DNA from: a virus
Strand: one strand, 5' to 3'
Virus record (IMG/VR): IMGVR_UViG_3300021437_000076
Location: 1-25,455 of that record
DNA length: 25,455 nucleotides
Made by a program: the position numbers and the translations under genes. This document shows positions 7,687-14,701 of this stretch, one piece after another; positions within the stretch are counted from its first letter, which is position 1; every line of letters begins with the position of its first letter. A model generated the notes under the pieces. That model ran no database searches and had not been told where the DNA came from. It was given only the letters and a program-made list of their open reading frames with translations.

Positions 7687-8070
7687 TTACCCTACTTTGC
7701 GGATCTCCCCACCTACCAACGAGCACGAGAACGTCGTGGTACCGTTGGCAGCCTTCCCGGTGTACTTGAACGACTTCACCATCATGTTCGCCGTCAAGAT
7801 GCGGCCATCGATGATTCCGAAGGTGAAATCCGTGTATTCCTTCGACTTGTAGAGGTCGAAGATCGCTTGCGTTGAATCCTTGCCAGCGACACAGATGGCG
7901 GAATCGATCGTGACCGAGGAAGTCTCAACACCTTCGCTGGCGCCAGCGACCTTACCGTCAACGATGATCTGCTCGCTGTTGGATTCACCGTCGATGGTCG
8001 AATCCGTTTGGAACTCGACCTTGCGCCCACTCTTGCCGTAGCACGAGAAATTGCGGAACTTGTCAGCCAT
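7687..8070 (-). CDS. Tail tube protein
   Basis: This 127-aa protein follows the sheath gene, as tail tube genes do in Mu-like and P2-like phages. It would stack as hexameric rings inside the sheath. The sequence is nearly all short beta strands: KFRNFSCYGKSGRKVEFQTD, then VETSSVTIDSAICVAGKDS, an FTFGIIDGRILTANMMV strand pair and a C-terminal strand TTTFSCSLVGGEIRKVG. The length and all-beta pattern fit the gpFII / Mu gpM-like tube fold, though it lacks strong sequence motifs. The ATG at 8070 has GGGGA 5 bases upstream, and the sheath stop is 10 bases before. A hairpin-rich gap follows, consistent with the high copy number needed for this protein. Confidence 0.8.
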   Translation of the reverse strand: MADKFRNFSCYGKSGRKVEFQTDSTIDGESNSEQIIVDGKVAGASEGVETSSVTIDSAICVAGKDSTQAIFDLYKSKEYTDFTFGIIDGRILTANMMVKSFKYTGKAANGTTTFSCSLVGGEIRKVG

Positions 8071-8080
8071 TTGGATCCCC

Positions 8081-9583
8081 TTACGCGGCCGTCTGGTTGA
8101 CGTTTGCGCCGAGTTGGAAGGCCTTAGGTTTCACGTAGACGGGGATCGCCGACATGATGCAGTTGCGGGTCGTGTCCCATTCGCTCTGCGGAGGATGCTC
8201 GTCGACCAGATAGACCCAGCCGTTGTTTGCGAATCCGCGCATCGCGCTCGTCAGTAGGGCGTTCCAATTGTTCGGCGTGATGACACCAGCGCTTGGCTGT
8301 GCACCCGTCGGGTTGTCGGGCTCCGCCCACATGTTGGTCGCGGTGACGGCAGTCCAGAGAGCGCCAACTTCGCGGTTGATCCGATCCGTGACGTCCACGT
8401 CGGTCCAGTCGCGAGTGCGATAGTCGGGTGAGGTACCGGTCAGGCACTTGGTTGTGATTCCGCGCACAATGACGACATCGGTGCCTTCGGTGCGGACCAC
8501 ACATAGTCCGTTGTTCAGCGCGTTTTTCTGGGTAGCGTGCCCGGGATTGTCGGACTTGAGTTGAGGCTGCGCACCGACCAAGCGACACTCCGCGGTCTGG
8601 GCCCACTTGAAGTTCGGTTGCTGAGCAACCATCGAGGCCCGCATGGCCGCGACTTTGCCCGCTACCCACGCCACGCTGTTCTCGAGGTATTGGCCCCAGA
8701 CGAGCGTCGAACGCGCATCATTCAATGTAGTGTTTGCCAACGATGCTGCCGCCGAGTATCCGCCGCAGATCGCATAGATGGCGTTCTCGAGGTGGGAGAC
8801 TCCGGGTAGCGCCTCACTGACCAGCTGGGCCTTAACGAGCCCCATGGTGGTCGTGTCGTTGGCGGCAATGGCCAAGAAGTCATAGGTGTCGCCCGTGAGG
8901 TTCGCGAGTTGCGGGGCAATCGAATCCGCGCCCGCTCCACTGCCGAAAGTCCAGAGACCAGAGTGCCCGGCTACCGCTGCGCCTACGGTGACGGTCGCGG
9001 TCAGACCTGGTACATCCGAGAGGTCGAGCTGCAAGAGTAATTGGTTGCCGCGTGCGCCAGTGTTGCGGTTCGTTAGGGTGACGGCCGAACTCGATGGAGA
9101 AGATGTGGCTTGCGCACGGATGATCGACTTGCACGCCAGATCCATGTTCGTCGCGGTAATGGTCGTGGCCTCTCCAGCCGCAACTCCGAAAGCGAATGCT
9201 TTGCCGCCAATTCTGCCGCGGGCGGTGCCGTTGCGGACCGAGCCGTTGCTGAATGTAACGACGATGCTGGACGCTACTGGCCCAGCTGCGGGCTCGAGAA
9301 CTGGGGCCGCATAGACGTTGACATTGCCGACGCTGAGCGCGCCATAGACGATTGTTGCGCACTCGGAGCCATAGCCGAGTAGTGAGTCCGCGTCTGCTTC
9401 CGAGACGAGCGGGCCAACCACGTCCACGTCGGGAGTAGCGGTGCCGGCTGAAGTCTTGTTTCCGATCGCGCAGACCTTGACCGGCAACTGCCCGATCGCG
9501 ATCAATCCAGCGCCCAGCACCGAAGCCCGGTAACTGCCCGGCACTGCATCGTCGGTGGCGAATCCAGATACTAGGATCGTCAT
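8081..9583 (-). CDS. Tail sheath protein (Mu gpL-like)
   Basis: The 500-aa contractile sheath subunit polymerises around the tube. The N-terminus (FATDDAVPGSYRASVLGAG) with the following LIAIGQLPVKVCAIGNKTSA matches the opening of Mu-type sheath proteins, in which the first residues form the linker arm to the next subunit. An ADADSLLGYGSECATIVYGA segment is the familiar SxxDA-x-LFGxGS pattern. The variable middle is Ala/Thr/Gly-rich. The conserved C-terminal domain contains VVRGITTKCLTGTSPDYRTR, WTDVDVTDRINREVGALW and a final WDTTRNCIMSAIPVYVKPKA strand. The start at 9583 has AAGGA about 9 bases upstream. It ends 10 bases before the tube gene. Presence of a sheath makes this a contractile-tailed phage. 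Confidence 0.92.
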   Translation of the reverse strand: MTILVSGFATDDAVPGSYRASVLGAGLIAIGQLPVKVCAIGNKTSAGTATPDVDVVGPLVSEADADSLLGYGSECATIVYGALSVGNVNVYAAPVLEPAAGPVASSIVVTFSNGSVRNGTARGRIGGKAFAFGVAAGEATTITATNMDLACKSIIRAQATSSPSSSAVTLTNRNTGARGNQLLLQLDLSDVPGLTATVTVGAAVAGHSGLWTFGSGAGADSIAPQLANLTGDTYDFLAIAANDTTTMGLVKAQLVSEALPGVSHLENAIYAICGGYSAAASLANTTLNDARSTLVWGQYLENSVAWVAGKVAAMRASMVAQQPNFKWAQTAECRLVGAQPQLKSDNPGHATQKNALNNGLCVVRTEGTDVVIVRGITTKCLTGTSPDYRTRDWTDVDVTDRINREVGALWTAVTATNMWAEPDNPTGAQPSAGVITPNNWNALLTSAMRGFANNGWVYLVDEHPPQSEWDTTRNCIMSAIPVYVKPKAFQLGANVNQTAA

Positions 9584-9587
9584 GGAC

Positions 9588-9986
9588 CTATTCCTTGCCC
9601 TTCTTCGCGGGCGCTACTGCGTTTGGATCCTTGGCGAGCATCTGCTCAGCCGTGGTGAAGTTCTTGATCCCTGCTTTTGCTGCCGTCTCCGCATCCGCTG
9701 GCACAAGCGCGCCTTCTCGGATCCGATCGATGTAGTAGCGGGTGTTGGGGATTTCCTGGGCGTCCCTGCTGAACTCCCACTCGACGTCGTGTTGTTCACT
9801 GCCGACGAATCCCGACAGGGTTCCGACCTGAACCATCTCGCCGCGCTGAGTTACGACTGGCACTGCGCCGATGTACCGACCAGCAATGTGCTCGACAGGA
9901 TCGGACGCGCACGCGCACATCGGGTCACCGCCGAACAGAAACGGATTCGGCAGAACCCGCAGAGTGTCTCGAGGTTTCTTCGCCAT
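9588..9986 (-). CDS. DUF2635-like small tail protein (Mu gp38-like)
   Basis: This 132-aa protein lies just upstream of the sheath, where Mu has gp38 (DUF2635). Features of that family can be traced: an N-terminal basic strand with LRVLPNP, a central proline/Gly stretch, and NTRYYIDRIREGALVPAD resembling the family's Tyr/Trp-x-Arg-x-x-x-Asp/Glu-Gly segment. It is roughly twice the family's usual length because of an insert with GEMVQVGTLSGFVGS and a Lys/Ala-rich tail. Two ATGs are adjacent (9989 and 9986). I prefer 9986 because GGAG then lies 5 bases upstream, with the ATG overlapping the previous TGA by one base. A short MCACASD cysteine cluster is present. The family call is tentative and the position is the main argument. 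Confidence 0.55.
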   Translation of the reverse strand: MAKKPRDTLRVLPNPFLFGGDPMCACASDPVEHIAGRYIGAVPVVTQRGEMVQVGTLSGFVGSEQHDVEWEFSRDAQEIPNTRYYIDRIREGALVPADAETAAKAGIKNFTTAEQMLAKDPNAVAPAKKGKE

Positions 9987-10540
9987 CATTTCTCCAGTCG
10001 AGTGGCAATTCCGGCAAATCCCTGCCGAACGATTTGTTCCAGTCGAACCCGTCCATAATCGAGAGCGGGCTCCATGAATGCGTAGGGCTTGCTGCCCGGG
10101 TGGTGGACGTACGCAGCAAAGTGCTCGTCGCCACCGGCGTCTTTCCAGCGCAGCGCTAGGCCGCGTCCAACGATATGCTCGTGCGGTCCTTTGCCTGTTG
10201 CGCGGCGTGATTGACCTTGCCGCGTCGGTCCGATCATCCCGTGGCCAGCCTTGGGCCAGATGTCGTGAGCTTCCGTGCTCTTCTCAACGAACGACGCGTA
10301 CTTCTGCGGAGCCTCAATCTGGACGATGAAGTAAGCGCCACGGCTACCGATGACCCGCATCGAGATAGTGCTGCGTAGCTGCCGGGTGTGGTCCTTGAAA
10401 GTTCCGTGCTTGGCTCGCGCCGTGACCGCTTTGCCTGTCGCGATCACCGCTTCGTGCTGCAGCCGTTCGAACTCCGATTGGATCTTGCGCTCGAGAGCGT
10501 CAATCCCCTGGTAGTCGAAGCTGAGGCGCGTCGTGCTCAT
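9986..10540 (-). CDS. HK97 gp10-like head-tail completion protein
   Basis: The 184-aa protein starts with FDYQGIDALERKIQSEFERL and has EAVIATGKAVTARAKHGTF. Further on are QLRSTISMRV and the terminal signature HHPGSKPYAFMEPAL. Helix-strand architecture plus the PGSxPYxFMxPA ending is the hallmark of the HK97 gp10 family (also Mu gpG/gp31-like), which fills the neck between head and tail. An insert of about 30 basic residues (GPTRQGQSRRATGKGPHEH) sits in the middle. The ATG at 10540 overlaps the previous gene by 41 bases and has only a weak GGG upstream, so re-initiation is probable. It ends with TGA overlapping the DUF2635-like start. Confidence 0.78.
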   Translation of the reverse strand: MSTTRLSFDYQGIDALERKIQSEFERLQHEAVIATGKAVTARAKHGTFKDHTRQLRSTISMRVIGSRGAYFIVQIEAPQKYASFVEKSTEAHDIWPKAGHGMIGPTRQGQSRRATGKGPHEHIVGRGLALRWKDAGGDEHFAAYVHHPGSKPYAFMEPALDYGRVRLEQIVRQGFAGIATRLEK

Positions 10541-10880
10541 GCAGACTACCCATCAGCGAAAGAACGAAGGGAGAAACCGTTGACCAAACGTGCTCTTGAC
10601 GCAGCCGGAAACGCTTGATCGTGTAGCCGCGCAGCCCGCTCACGTTGTGACGGCCAATGGCGCCGGGGCGCTCGGGCTTGACGCGTACACGTTGCTGAGT
10701 CGGCAGCACTGGCTCGGACTCAAGTAGCTTGGTGAGAAATATCGACAGTTCACTACGCCACTCACGCTGGGTTGGAAGCAGCGGATCGGACTCAAGTAGC
10801 TTGGTGCCGTTAGTTTTGCTCCAAAGTTCCGCGACTTCCTTGTTGATCTGCGCAACGATGCCGGCTTCGAACTTGTTCAT
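10500..10880 (-). CDS. Hypothetical neck-region protein with an internal duplicated segment
   Basis: This is a 126-aa protein starting at the ATG that overlaps the upstream stop (ATGA at 10877-10880), with GGGA 8 bases before. An alternative start at 10892 would add 4 residues. The N-terminus is a helix (MNKFEAGIVAQINKEVAELW). It is followed by two in-frame copies of a 24-residue unit, recognisable as TKLLESDPLLPTQ and TKLLESEPVLPTQ. The second half is basic (VRVKPERPGAIG, YTIKRFRLRQEHVW). I do not recognise a family. The last 41 bases overlap the gp10-like gene. It lies among neck and completion proteins, but nothing else identifies a job. If it were not a gene, about 335 bases of the operon would be empty, which would be out of character. 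Confidence 0.55.
   Translation of the reverse strand: MNKFEAGIVAQINKEVAELWSKTNGTKLLESDPLLPTQREWRSELSIFLTKLLESEPVLPTQQRVRVKPERPGAIGRHNVSGLRGYTIKRFRLRQEHVWSTVSPFVLSLMGSLHEHDAPQLRLPGD
10714..10806. repeat. Two copies of a 21-bp exact repeat, 72 bp apart
   Basis: The words at 10714-10734 and 10786-10806 are identical over 21 bases, beginning TCGGACTC and ending GCTTGGTG on the plus strand. The bases just before them (from about 10693 and 10765) are also similar but diverged. The 72-bp period is exactly 24 codons, so the duplication keeps the reading frame of the 126-aa protein and yields its TKLLES(D/E)P(L/V)LPTQ copies. The near-identity suggests a recent tandem duplication. Confidence 0.85.
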
Positions 10881-11614
10881 GGCACATCCCAATGGATCTG
10901 AGCGGCTTCAGGCTCGGCGATCGTATCCACCGTGATTGCCGCGTTGGCGGCTACTGCTGCGTCGAGCTTGCTTCGCACGTTCGGCGCGTTCTCTTCGAAC
11001 AAAGTCTCTTGCTCGCTGATTGGGATCGTGAATTCAACCGCCGGGAATCGCTTCGTCGGCAAGTCTTCGCTCATCCCAATCTCGAGCACCGTGGGCTTGA
11101 CCTTCACGGTGTAGATTTGCCGCATCAGGTTAGCCCAATCGGTCAGGCTAGACCCATACATGAGCGCGTACGGGTCGGCTTCGCGCGGCTTGCGGTAGCC
11201 TTTCACGTAGTCGTCTCGAAAGGCTCGGCCAACTGCACCGTGTAAAGCTTGGACGAATGGAGAGCGAACCGCTTTCCAATACTGAGCAGCCAACGGCAAC
11301 ACCCAAAGCGCTGTGATGTTGGACTTCAACTCGCAGAGCTCGTCAGCGATCCATTCTTCCGTGAACGACTCGGCGTCGCGAAAGATGAATAGCGCCGGAA
11401 GCCCAGCGGTAACGAACGTATTGTCTTTGGGGTTGTTGGTCTCGACGCGTCCGCAAACGTCCGTGTTGCCACCAATCGAATTCCAGGCACGACCACACGC
11501 AGCGCGAATCGCTGCCTGCATGAAGTTACCGAGAATCGTTAGAAGCGGATCTCCGACAGGCAGATCGGTCGTATTGACCGGGAGTTCGAGGGCGCCGACA
11601 TGATCGTGTGCCAC
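10877..11614 (-). CDS. Hypothetical head-tail connector / tail-terminator-slot protein
   Basis: The 245-aa protein is read from GTG at 11614, one base after the stop of the 66-aa gene (TGA-G-GTG); no ATG is available near the N-terminus. The sequence starts LPVGDPLLTILGNFMQAAIR. It then has an AGLPALFIFRDAESFTEEWI block, a long helical segment with LKSNITALWVLPLAAQYWKA and FVQALHGAVGRAF, a Tyr-rich middle (DPYALMYGSSLTDW) and a beta strand block VEFTIPISEQETLFEE. The LFIFRD strand followed by an Asp/Glu helix is reminiscent of tail terminator (gpU / gpZ-like) folds, and a terminator gene is otherwise missing. It is much longer than those, so the role is only a positional guess. It overlaps the next ATG by 4 bases. 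Confidence 0.6.
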   Translation of the reverse strand: MAHDHVGALELPVNTTDLPVGDPLLTILGNFMQAAIRAACGRAWNSIGGNTDVCGRVETNNPKDNTFVTAGLPALFIFRDAESFTEEWIADELCELKSNITALWVLPLAAQYWKAVRSPFVQALHGAVGRAFRDDYVKGYRKPREADPYALMYGSSLTDWANLMRQIYTVKVKPTVLEIGMSEDLPTKRFPAVEFTIPISEQETLFEENAPNVRSKLDAAVAANAAITVDTIAEPEAAQIHWDVP

Positions 11615-11857
11615 CTCAGAAATCCCCGCTATGCTCTGCCTCTATCCTGATCTCGGTTCGTCCAACGATTCGTTTGCACAACAACAATCCGTCAACGTAG
11701 CGGCGTCGCGCACTCAGTTTGCCAATGGATGACTGTAAGCGAACAGGATCTCCAGGGTGAGACCAAATCATCTGATGCGCCGCAGCGAGCCCGCGAAAGT
11801 ATTGTTTGAAGCTCATCGTCTCTGCGATCCCTTCGTGTATTCTCAGAAATCCCCGCT
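11615..11857. repeat. 16-bp direct repeats flanking the 66-aa gene
   Basis: CTCAGAAATCCCCGCT occurs at 11615-11630 and again at 11842-11857, 227 bases apart. On the coding (minus) strand each copy encodes Ser-Gly-Asp-Phe-stop. Both the gp36-like protein and the 66-aa protein therefore end in SGDF with the same stop codon. Recombination between the copies would remove precisely the 66-aa gene and leave the neighbours joined with the same junction. Confidence 0.85.
11616..11816 (-). CDS. Small basic protein, possible inserted or duplicated gene
   Basis: The 66-aa protein begins MSFKQYFRGLAAAHQMIW and is basic throughout (LSARRRYVDGLLLCKRIVGR), ending IRIEAEHSGDF. The ATG at 11816 has AAGGGA 11 bases upstream, a long but usable spacing. 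It sits between the gp36-like gene (26 bases away) and the 245-aa gene (1 base). Its last four residues and stop codon lie in a 16-bp repeat also ending the gp36-like gene. The WSHPGDPV and RRYVDGLLLCKR segments are reminiscent of short head-tail joining proteins, but I do not recognise it. Reality as a gene is likely from the tight fit; function unknown. Confidence 0.55.
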   Translation of the reverse strand: MSFKQYFRGLAAAHQMIWSHPGDPVRLQSSIGKLSARRRYVDGLLLCKRIVGRTEIRIEAEHSGDF

Positions 11858-12325
11858 GTTCATGATTCCGTTCTGCGACCCAAGGAACATTCGCTGATGG
11901 TCGTCGGTGACGATTCCGCCAACGTTGCGCGGCTCTGGTTCCGGGGGATTGTCGGCGATGCGCAGGATTGACGATTGGATCCTATCCATAATCTCGTCTC
12001 CCTCGGCGAACTTTGGGATCCCGTAGGCGCGCACGTATTCGGCGTGCCGGTTGTAGGCGATCCCTTCGCAGTAGCAGAGTTCGGCGTCTTGCAGGAGCGC
12101 CGGAACGTCCGCCGGAACTGCCGCCGATGGTAGGGTGACGTAGATGGGAGGCAGCCGCGAAATGGTGCGTGCGTGTCCTCGTTTCAGGATCAACAGCACC
12201 GCTTCAGAAGCGTCAACCGTGTCTGCGTCACCGGTCTGATCGTCGTCCAAAAGCGCAAAGTAGGTCGGAGGCGATAACGCCGCACGCAGCATCGATGCGG
12301 TAACGTACGGCGTTAGTTGGGGCAT
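11843..12325 (-). CDS. Head-tail connector, Mu gp36-like (DUF1320-type)
   Basis: The 160-aa protein begins MPQLTPYVTASMLRAALSPP, a typical opening of the DUF1320/gp36 adaptor family. In that family the first helices bind the portal ring, and a repeated Asp/Glu-rich loop (DDDQTGDADTVDASEAVLLI) follows. Later elements are ALLQDAELCYCEGIAYNRHA with EYVRAYG, then EGDEIMDRIQSSILRIAD. The C-terminal DDHQRMFLGSQNG segment is also typical. The position after capsid and before the completion proteins agrees. The ATG follows the preceding TAA by 2 bases with no ribosome binding site, indicating coupling. The C-terminus lies in the 16-bp direct repeat. Confidence 0.75.
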   Translation of the reverse strand: MPQLTPYVTASMLRAALSPPTYFALLDDDQTGDADTVDASEAVLLILKRGHARTISRLPPIYVTLPSAAVPADVPALLQDAELCYCEGIAYNRHAEYVRAYGIPKFAEGDEIMDRIQSSILRIADNPPEPEPRNVGGIVTDDHQRMFLGSQNGIMNSGDF

Positions 12326-12327
12326 GA

Positions 12328-12810
12328 TTACGCTACACGACGGACGATTTCGAACGTGCAGTCTGGATGCGAGGCGATAAGCGAGTTGTCTTGGCGCCGA
12401 CTGATACGGCCGGGCTTGAAGGTATCTTCGACTGGCGCCACGGGATTACCGTGCTCGTCCTCGGTGACATCGCTACCCTTGCATTTCTGCATCGGATAGC
12501 CTTCGATGATGCGCGTAGGTTTTCCGTCCTTCAGATATGATTCGATCAGCGACACCGGAACGATCGCGGTAGGGCCGTCCAACGGCTGCCCATTGGGACC
12601 AATCTTGCGCGCCCCGAGCCATTCGTCCTCGACCTCCAGAACATCGTCCAGAAGCTTTGGACGCTTGGTCGTCTTCTTGGTGCCACCATTCTCGTCGGCG
12701 AGGATATAGTGGCGACCGATCAGCATGCGGCCACAGCCGGGCTTCATACGGATCTCGACGCGTTCGTTTTTGCTTAGCTCTGGCTGAGCCGCTTGGTTTG
12801 GATTTCCCAT
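12328..12810 (-). CDS. Hypothetical head-region protein downstream of the capsid gene
   Basis: The 160-aa hydrophilic protein has a lysine-rich first half (ADENGGTKKTTKRPKLLDDV), a short core (EDEWLGARKIGPNGQPLDGP, then TAIVPVSLIESYLKDGKPTR) and an acidic loop VTEDEHGNP. It starts at 12810 with AGGGAG 6 bases upstream, a strong site just 3' of a hairpin. The position between major capsid and the gp36-like adaptor equals Mu gp35, a small protein of unknown role. I cannot prove homology. It lacks hydrophobic segments, so a soluble head or neck component is most likely. Confidence 0.6.
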   Translation of the reverse strand: MGNPNQAAQPELSKNERVEIRMKPGCGRMLIGRHYILADENGGTKKTTKRPKLLDDVLEVEDEWLGARKIGPNGQPLDGPTAIVPVSLIESYLKDGKPTRIIEGYPMQKCKGSDVTEDEHGNPVAPVEDTFKPGRISRRQDNSLIASHPDCTFEIVRRVA

Positions 12811-12827
12811 GATGTCTCCCTGTAAAT

Positions 12828-12850
12828 GGGGCGGCCACTAGCACCGCCCC
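12828..12850 (-). terminator. Stem-loop after the major capsid gene (attenuator or RNA stabiliser)
   Basis: GGGGCGG (12828-12834) and CCGCCCC (12844-12850) form a 7-bp all G/C stem with a 9-base loop. On the transcript it begins 11 bases after the capsid stop and ends 6 bases before the AGGGAG of the next gene. Only AUUU follows, so it is not a classical intrinsic terminator. It may slow polymerase or protect the capsid message from 3' exonucleases. Confidence 0.5.
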
Positions 12851-12861
12851 TGTTCTGTCGG

Positions 12862-14187
12862 TTATTGCTTGGCGTTGATCAGCAGGTTGCCGATGTATTT
12901 GGAGGTCTGCGTTTCCGCGTCACCAAGTACGAGCACCATCTGGATTCCACCAAGCTCACCGCGTTGCTGATTGAAGAACTGCCGAACGATCCATCCGCGA
13001 CCGTCCACCATGTCGGGAGTGAACTGGCCAGTGTCTGGGACGCTAACGCCGCCCATGCCCCACCGGAACGTAACGGCTGTGCAAACGTCCTCTTGATTAA
13101 CGGGCGGCAACACCGCTGGTCGCCTGAACACCACGATGTCGTTGCCCCAAACAGGGACAAGGGCTCCCGAGGTATCAATGTACTTCATGCGCGAAACGAA
13201 GATTTCTGGGAAGTCCAAAAGCTCCGCCATTTTTTGCGCACTGATGATCCCTGGAACGCCGTTAGGTCCGGCATAGTAGGCGCGAACCGCTGGATTGCGA
13301 CACATGGCATCCCAGATGGGTTCGGGGATAATTGCCGCGTTGGGGTTGCCGAAACTGGCAGCCTTGATGGCGTGGAAATCCTTCACCGGATCACTGTTTG
13401 GGCCGCCATTATACTGATACCCTGCACCCAGCGTCGTCGCGGAATTCCAGTTTCCGGATGTGCGAGCTAGCGCTTGGGCACGAATCTCGCGCTCAAGTAT
13501 GGCAGCCTTGAAGACGCGGCTCAAATGCCCCATCTTGATCCTTAGCGCCGCATCTGCGTTCGCTTCGACCTCAGTCGGAACGAAGGTGCCGATTGCCCTA
13601 AGGATGACCTTGAAGATCGTGTTGCCGAAACGGGGGAAGATCTCCATCGGCGTTGACGCTGATGCTCCCAGCTGCGGAATCGCGCGTTGGAAAGCATCAT
13701 AGCGATCGTACTGCCAGTAGTAGTCGGACTTCTTGGGAACAATCACTGGCGGTGCGTATACGTCCGCTACCGGTCCTTCGTTAGTGTAACCGGTGATGAA
13801 GTTCGGGAGTCCGCCGGCAATGTGAACATCGGCAGGACCAACGTCCAACATCTGCGTCCGCTCCTTCTCGGAGCAATTCGAAAGCAGGAACGTTTGTCGC
13901 GCGAAGTCGCGCACATAATCATCACCGTGTTTGGAGATGCAGGATCCGCCAATGCTCGACGCCGTGAGGGCCGACGAAAGGTGATGGGCCTTGCGGGCCA
14001 GCGCCTTGCAGTGCTCGCTGTCCTGGGTCTTATCCATCGGCTCCCATCGACCAATCGAATTGCCCGCGTTGTCGAAGAGATGTCCGGTAACCAAATCGAT
14101 GTTGGTTGGTCTGCCGCCAAAATCCATCGAGAGGCATTGAGAATTTTCGGGCGCGTCCTTCAGCGGGACGATGTTTTCGTCTGACAT
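12862..14187 (-). CDS. Major capsid protein
   Basis: The 441-aa protein lies between decoration protein and adaptor genes, at the size and place of the shell subunit. The N-terminal 80 residues are polar. A central part with GNTIFKVILRAIGTFVPTEV, AALRIKMGHLSRVFKAAI and EREIRAQALARTSGNW resembles the long spine helix and P-domain of HK97-fold capsids. It is followed by IIPEPIWDAMCRNPAVRAYY, a PEIFVSRMKYIDTSG strand and the final GRGWIVRQFFNQQRGELGG block. The start has AAGGA 7 bases upstream, a strong site fitting high expression. A hairpin follows the stop. I do not see a Mu gpT signature, so it may belong to a different HK97-fold branch. Head-gene order makes the call safe. Confidence 0.88.
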   Translation of the reverse strand: MSDENIVPLKDAPENSQCLSMDFGGRPTNIDLVTGHLFDNAGNSIGRWEPMDKTQDSEHCKALARKAHHLSSALTASSIGGSCISKHGDDYVRDFARQTFLLSNCSEKERTQMLDVGPADVHIAGGLPNFITGYTNEGPVADVYAPPVIVPKKSDYYWQYDRYDAFQRAIPQLGASASTPMEIFPRFGNTIFKVILRAIGTFVPTEVEANADAALRIKMGHLSRVFKAAILEREIRAQALARTSGNWNSATTLGAGYQYNGGPNSDPVKDFHAIKAASFGNPNAAIIPEPIWDAMCRNPAVRAYYAGPNGVPGIISAQKMAELLDFPEIFVSRMKYIDTSGALVPVWGNDIVVFRRPAVLPPVNQEDVCTAVTFRWGMGGVSVPDTGQFTPDMVDGRGWIVRQFFNQQRGELGGIQMVLVLGDAETQTSKYIGNLLINAKQ

Positions 14188-14217
14188 TTTCTTGTCCTTA
14201 GTCCTGTGGTGAAAGGC

Positions 14218-14691
14218 TTACGTGCCCATGGTGGAACCGGTGATCGTGGTTCCGGAGTGGCAGACCATGAAGGGAATGAGGTCCGTGTCGGCGCCGGTGG
14301 CGAGCGCGATTCCGCAACTCGGGTACGCGGCAACGGCCGTGGCGATGTTGTGCGTGTAGCCGCTCGCAATTGAGTTTGCGACTTCAGATCCAGCGGTGAT
14401 CGCGCCCTTACAGATGCCGTTTCGGACGGGACCGAAGCCCTCAATCGTCCCTTCGCTATAGGCGGGGATTTCGTGCGTCGTGATACCGATGCAGCGTGAA
14501 GGAGTGGTGGTGCCGCTTGGCACGGTCACACAAATCTGGCGAATGGCGTCGTTGTCGAGAATGTTTGATGCGTCAACGATTACGAGGGCATTGACCGGAA
14601 TTGCGGTCGCGCCAGCGTTGTAGACGGCGAGAGGAAATACAGGTCGCGTTTCCCCGGTTTGGACGTATGCGGTGGTTGAAGAAGCGGTCAT
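14218..14691 (-). CDS. Capsid decoration / head-stabilising protein (DUF2190-like)
   Basis: This 157-aa beta-rich protein lies directly before the major capsid gene. It contains the motif ETRPVFPLAVYNAGATAIPV with VNALVIVDASNIL, then a CIGITTHEIPAYSEGTIEGF hairpin and a GICKGAITAGSEVANSIASG stretch. A sheet with a Gly-rich EGTIxGFG turn of this sort is characteristic of small capsid decoration proteins such as DUF2190. The ribosome binding site GAGGA lies 5 bases before ATG 14691, and the protease-scaffold stop is 10 bases upstream. Strong initiation and placement next to the capsid gene suggest a high-copy surface protein. Confidence 0.75.
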   Translation of the reverse strand: MTASSTTAYVQTGETRPVFPLAVYNAGATAIPVNALVIVDASNILDNDAIRQICVTVPSGTTTPSRCIGITTHEIPAYSEGTIEGFGPVRNGICKGAITAGSEVANSIASGYTHNIATAVAAYPSCGIALATGADTDLIPFMVCHSGTTITGSTMGT

Positions 14692-14701
14692 GTTTTCCTC
14701 G

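Noticed and set aside
12826-13470. Plus-strand open frame of 214 codons across the capsid gene
   Set aside because: It is a mirror frame of the capsid gene, with no ribosome binding site and no domain.
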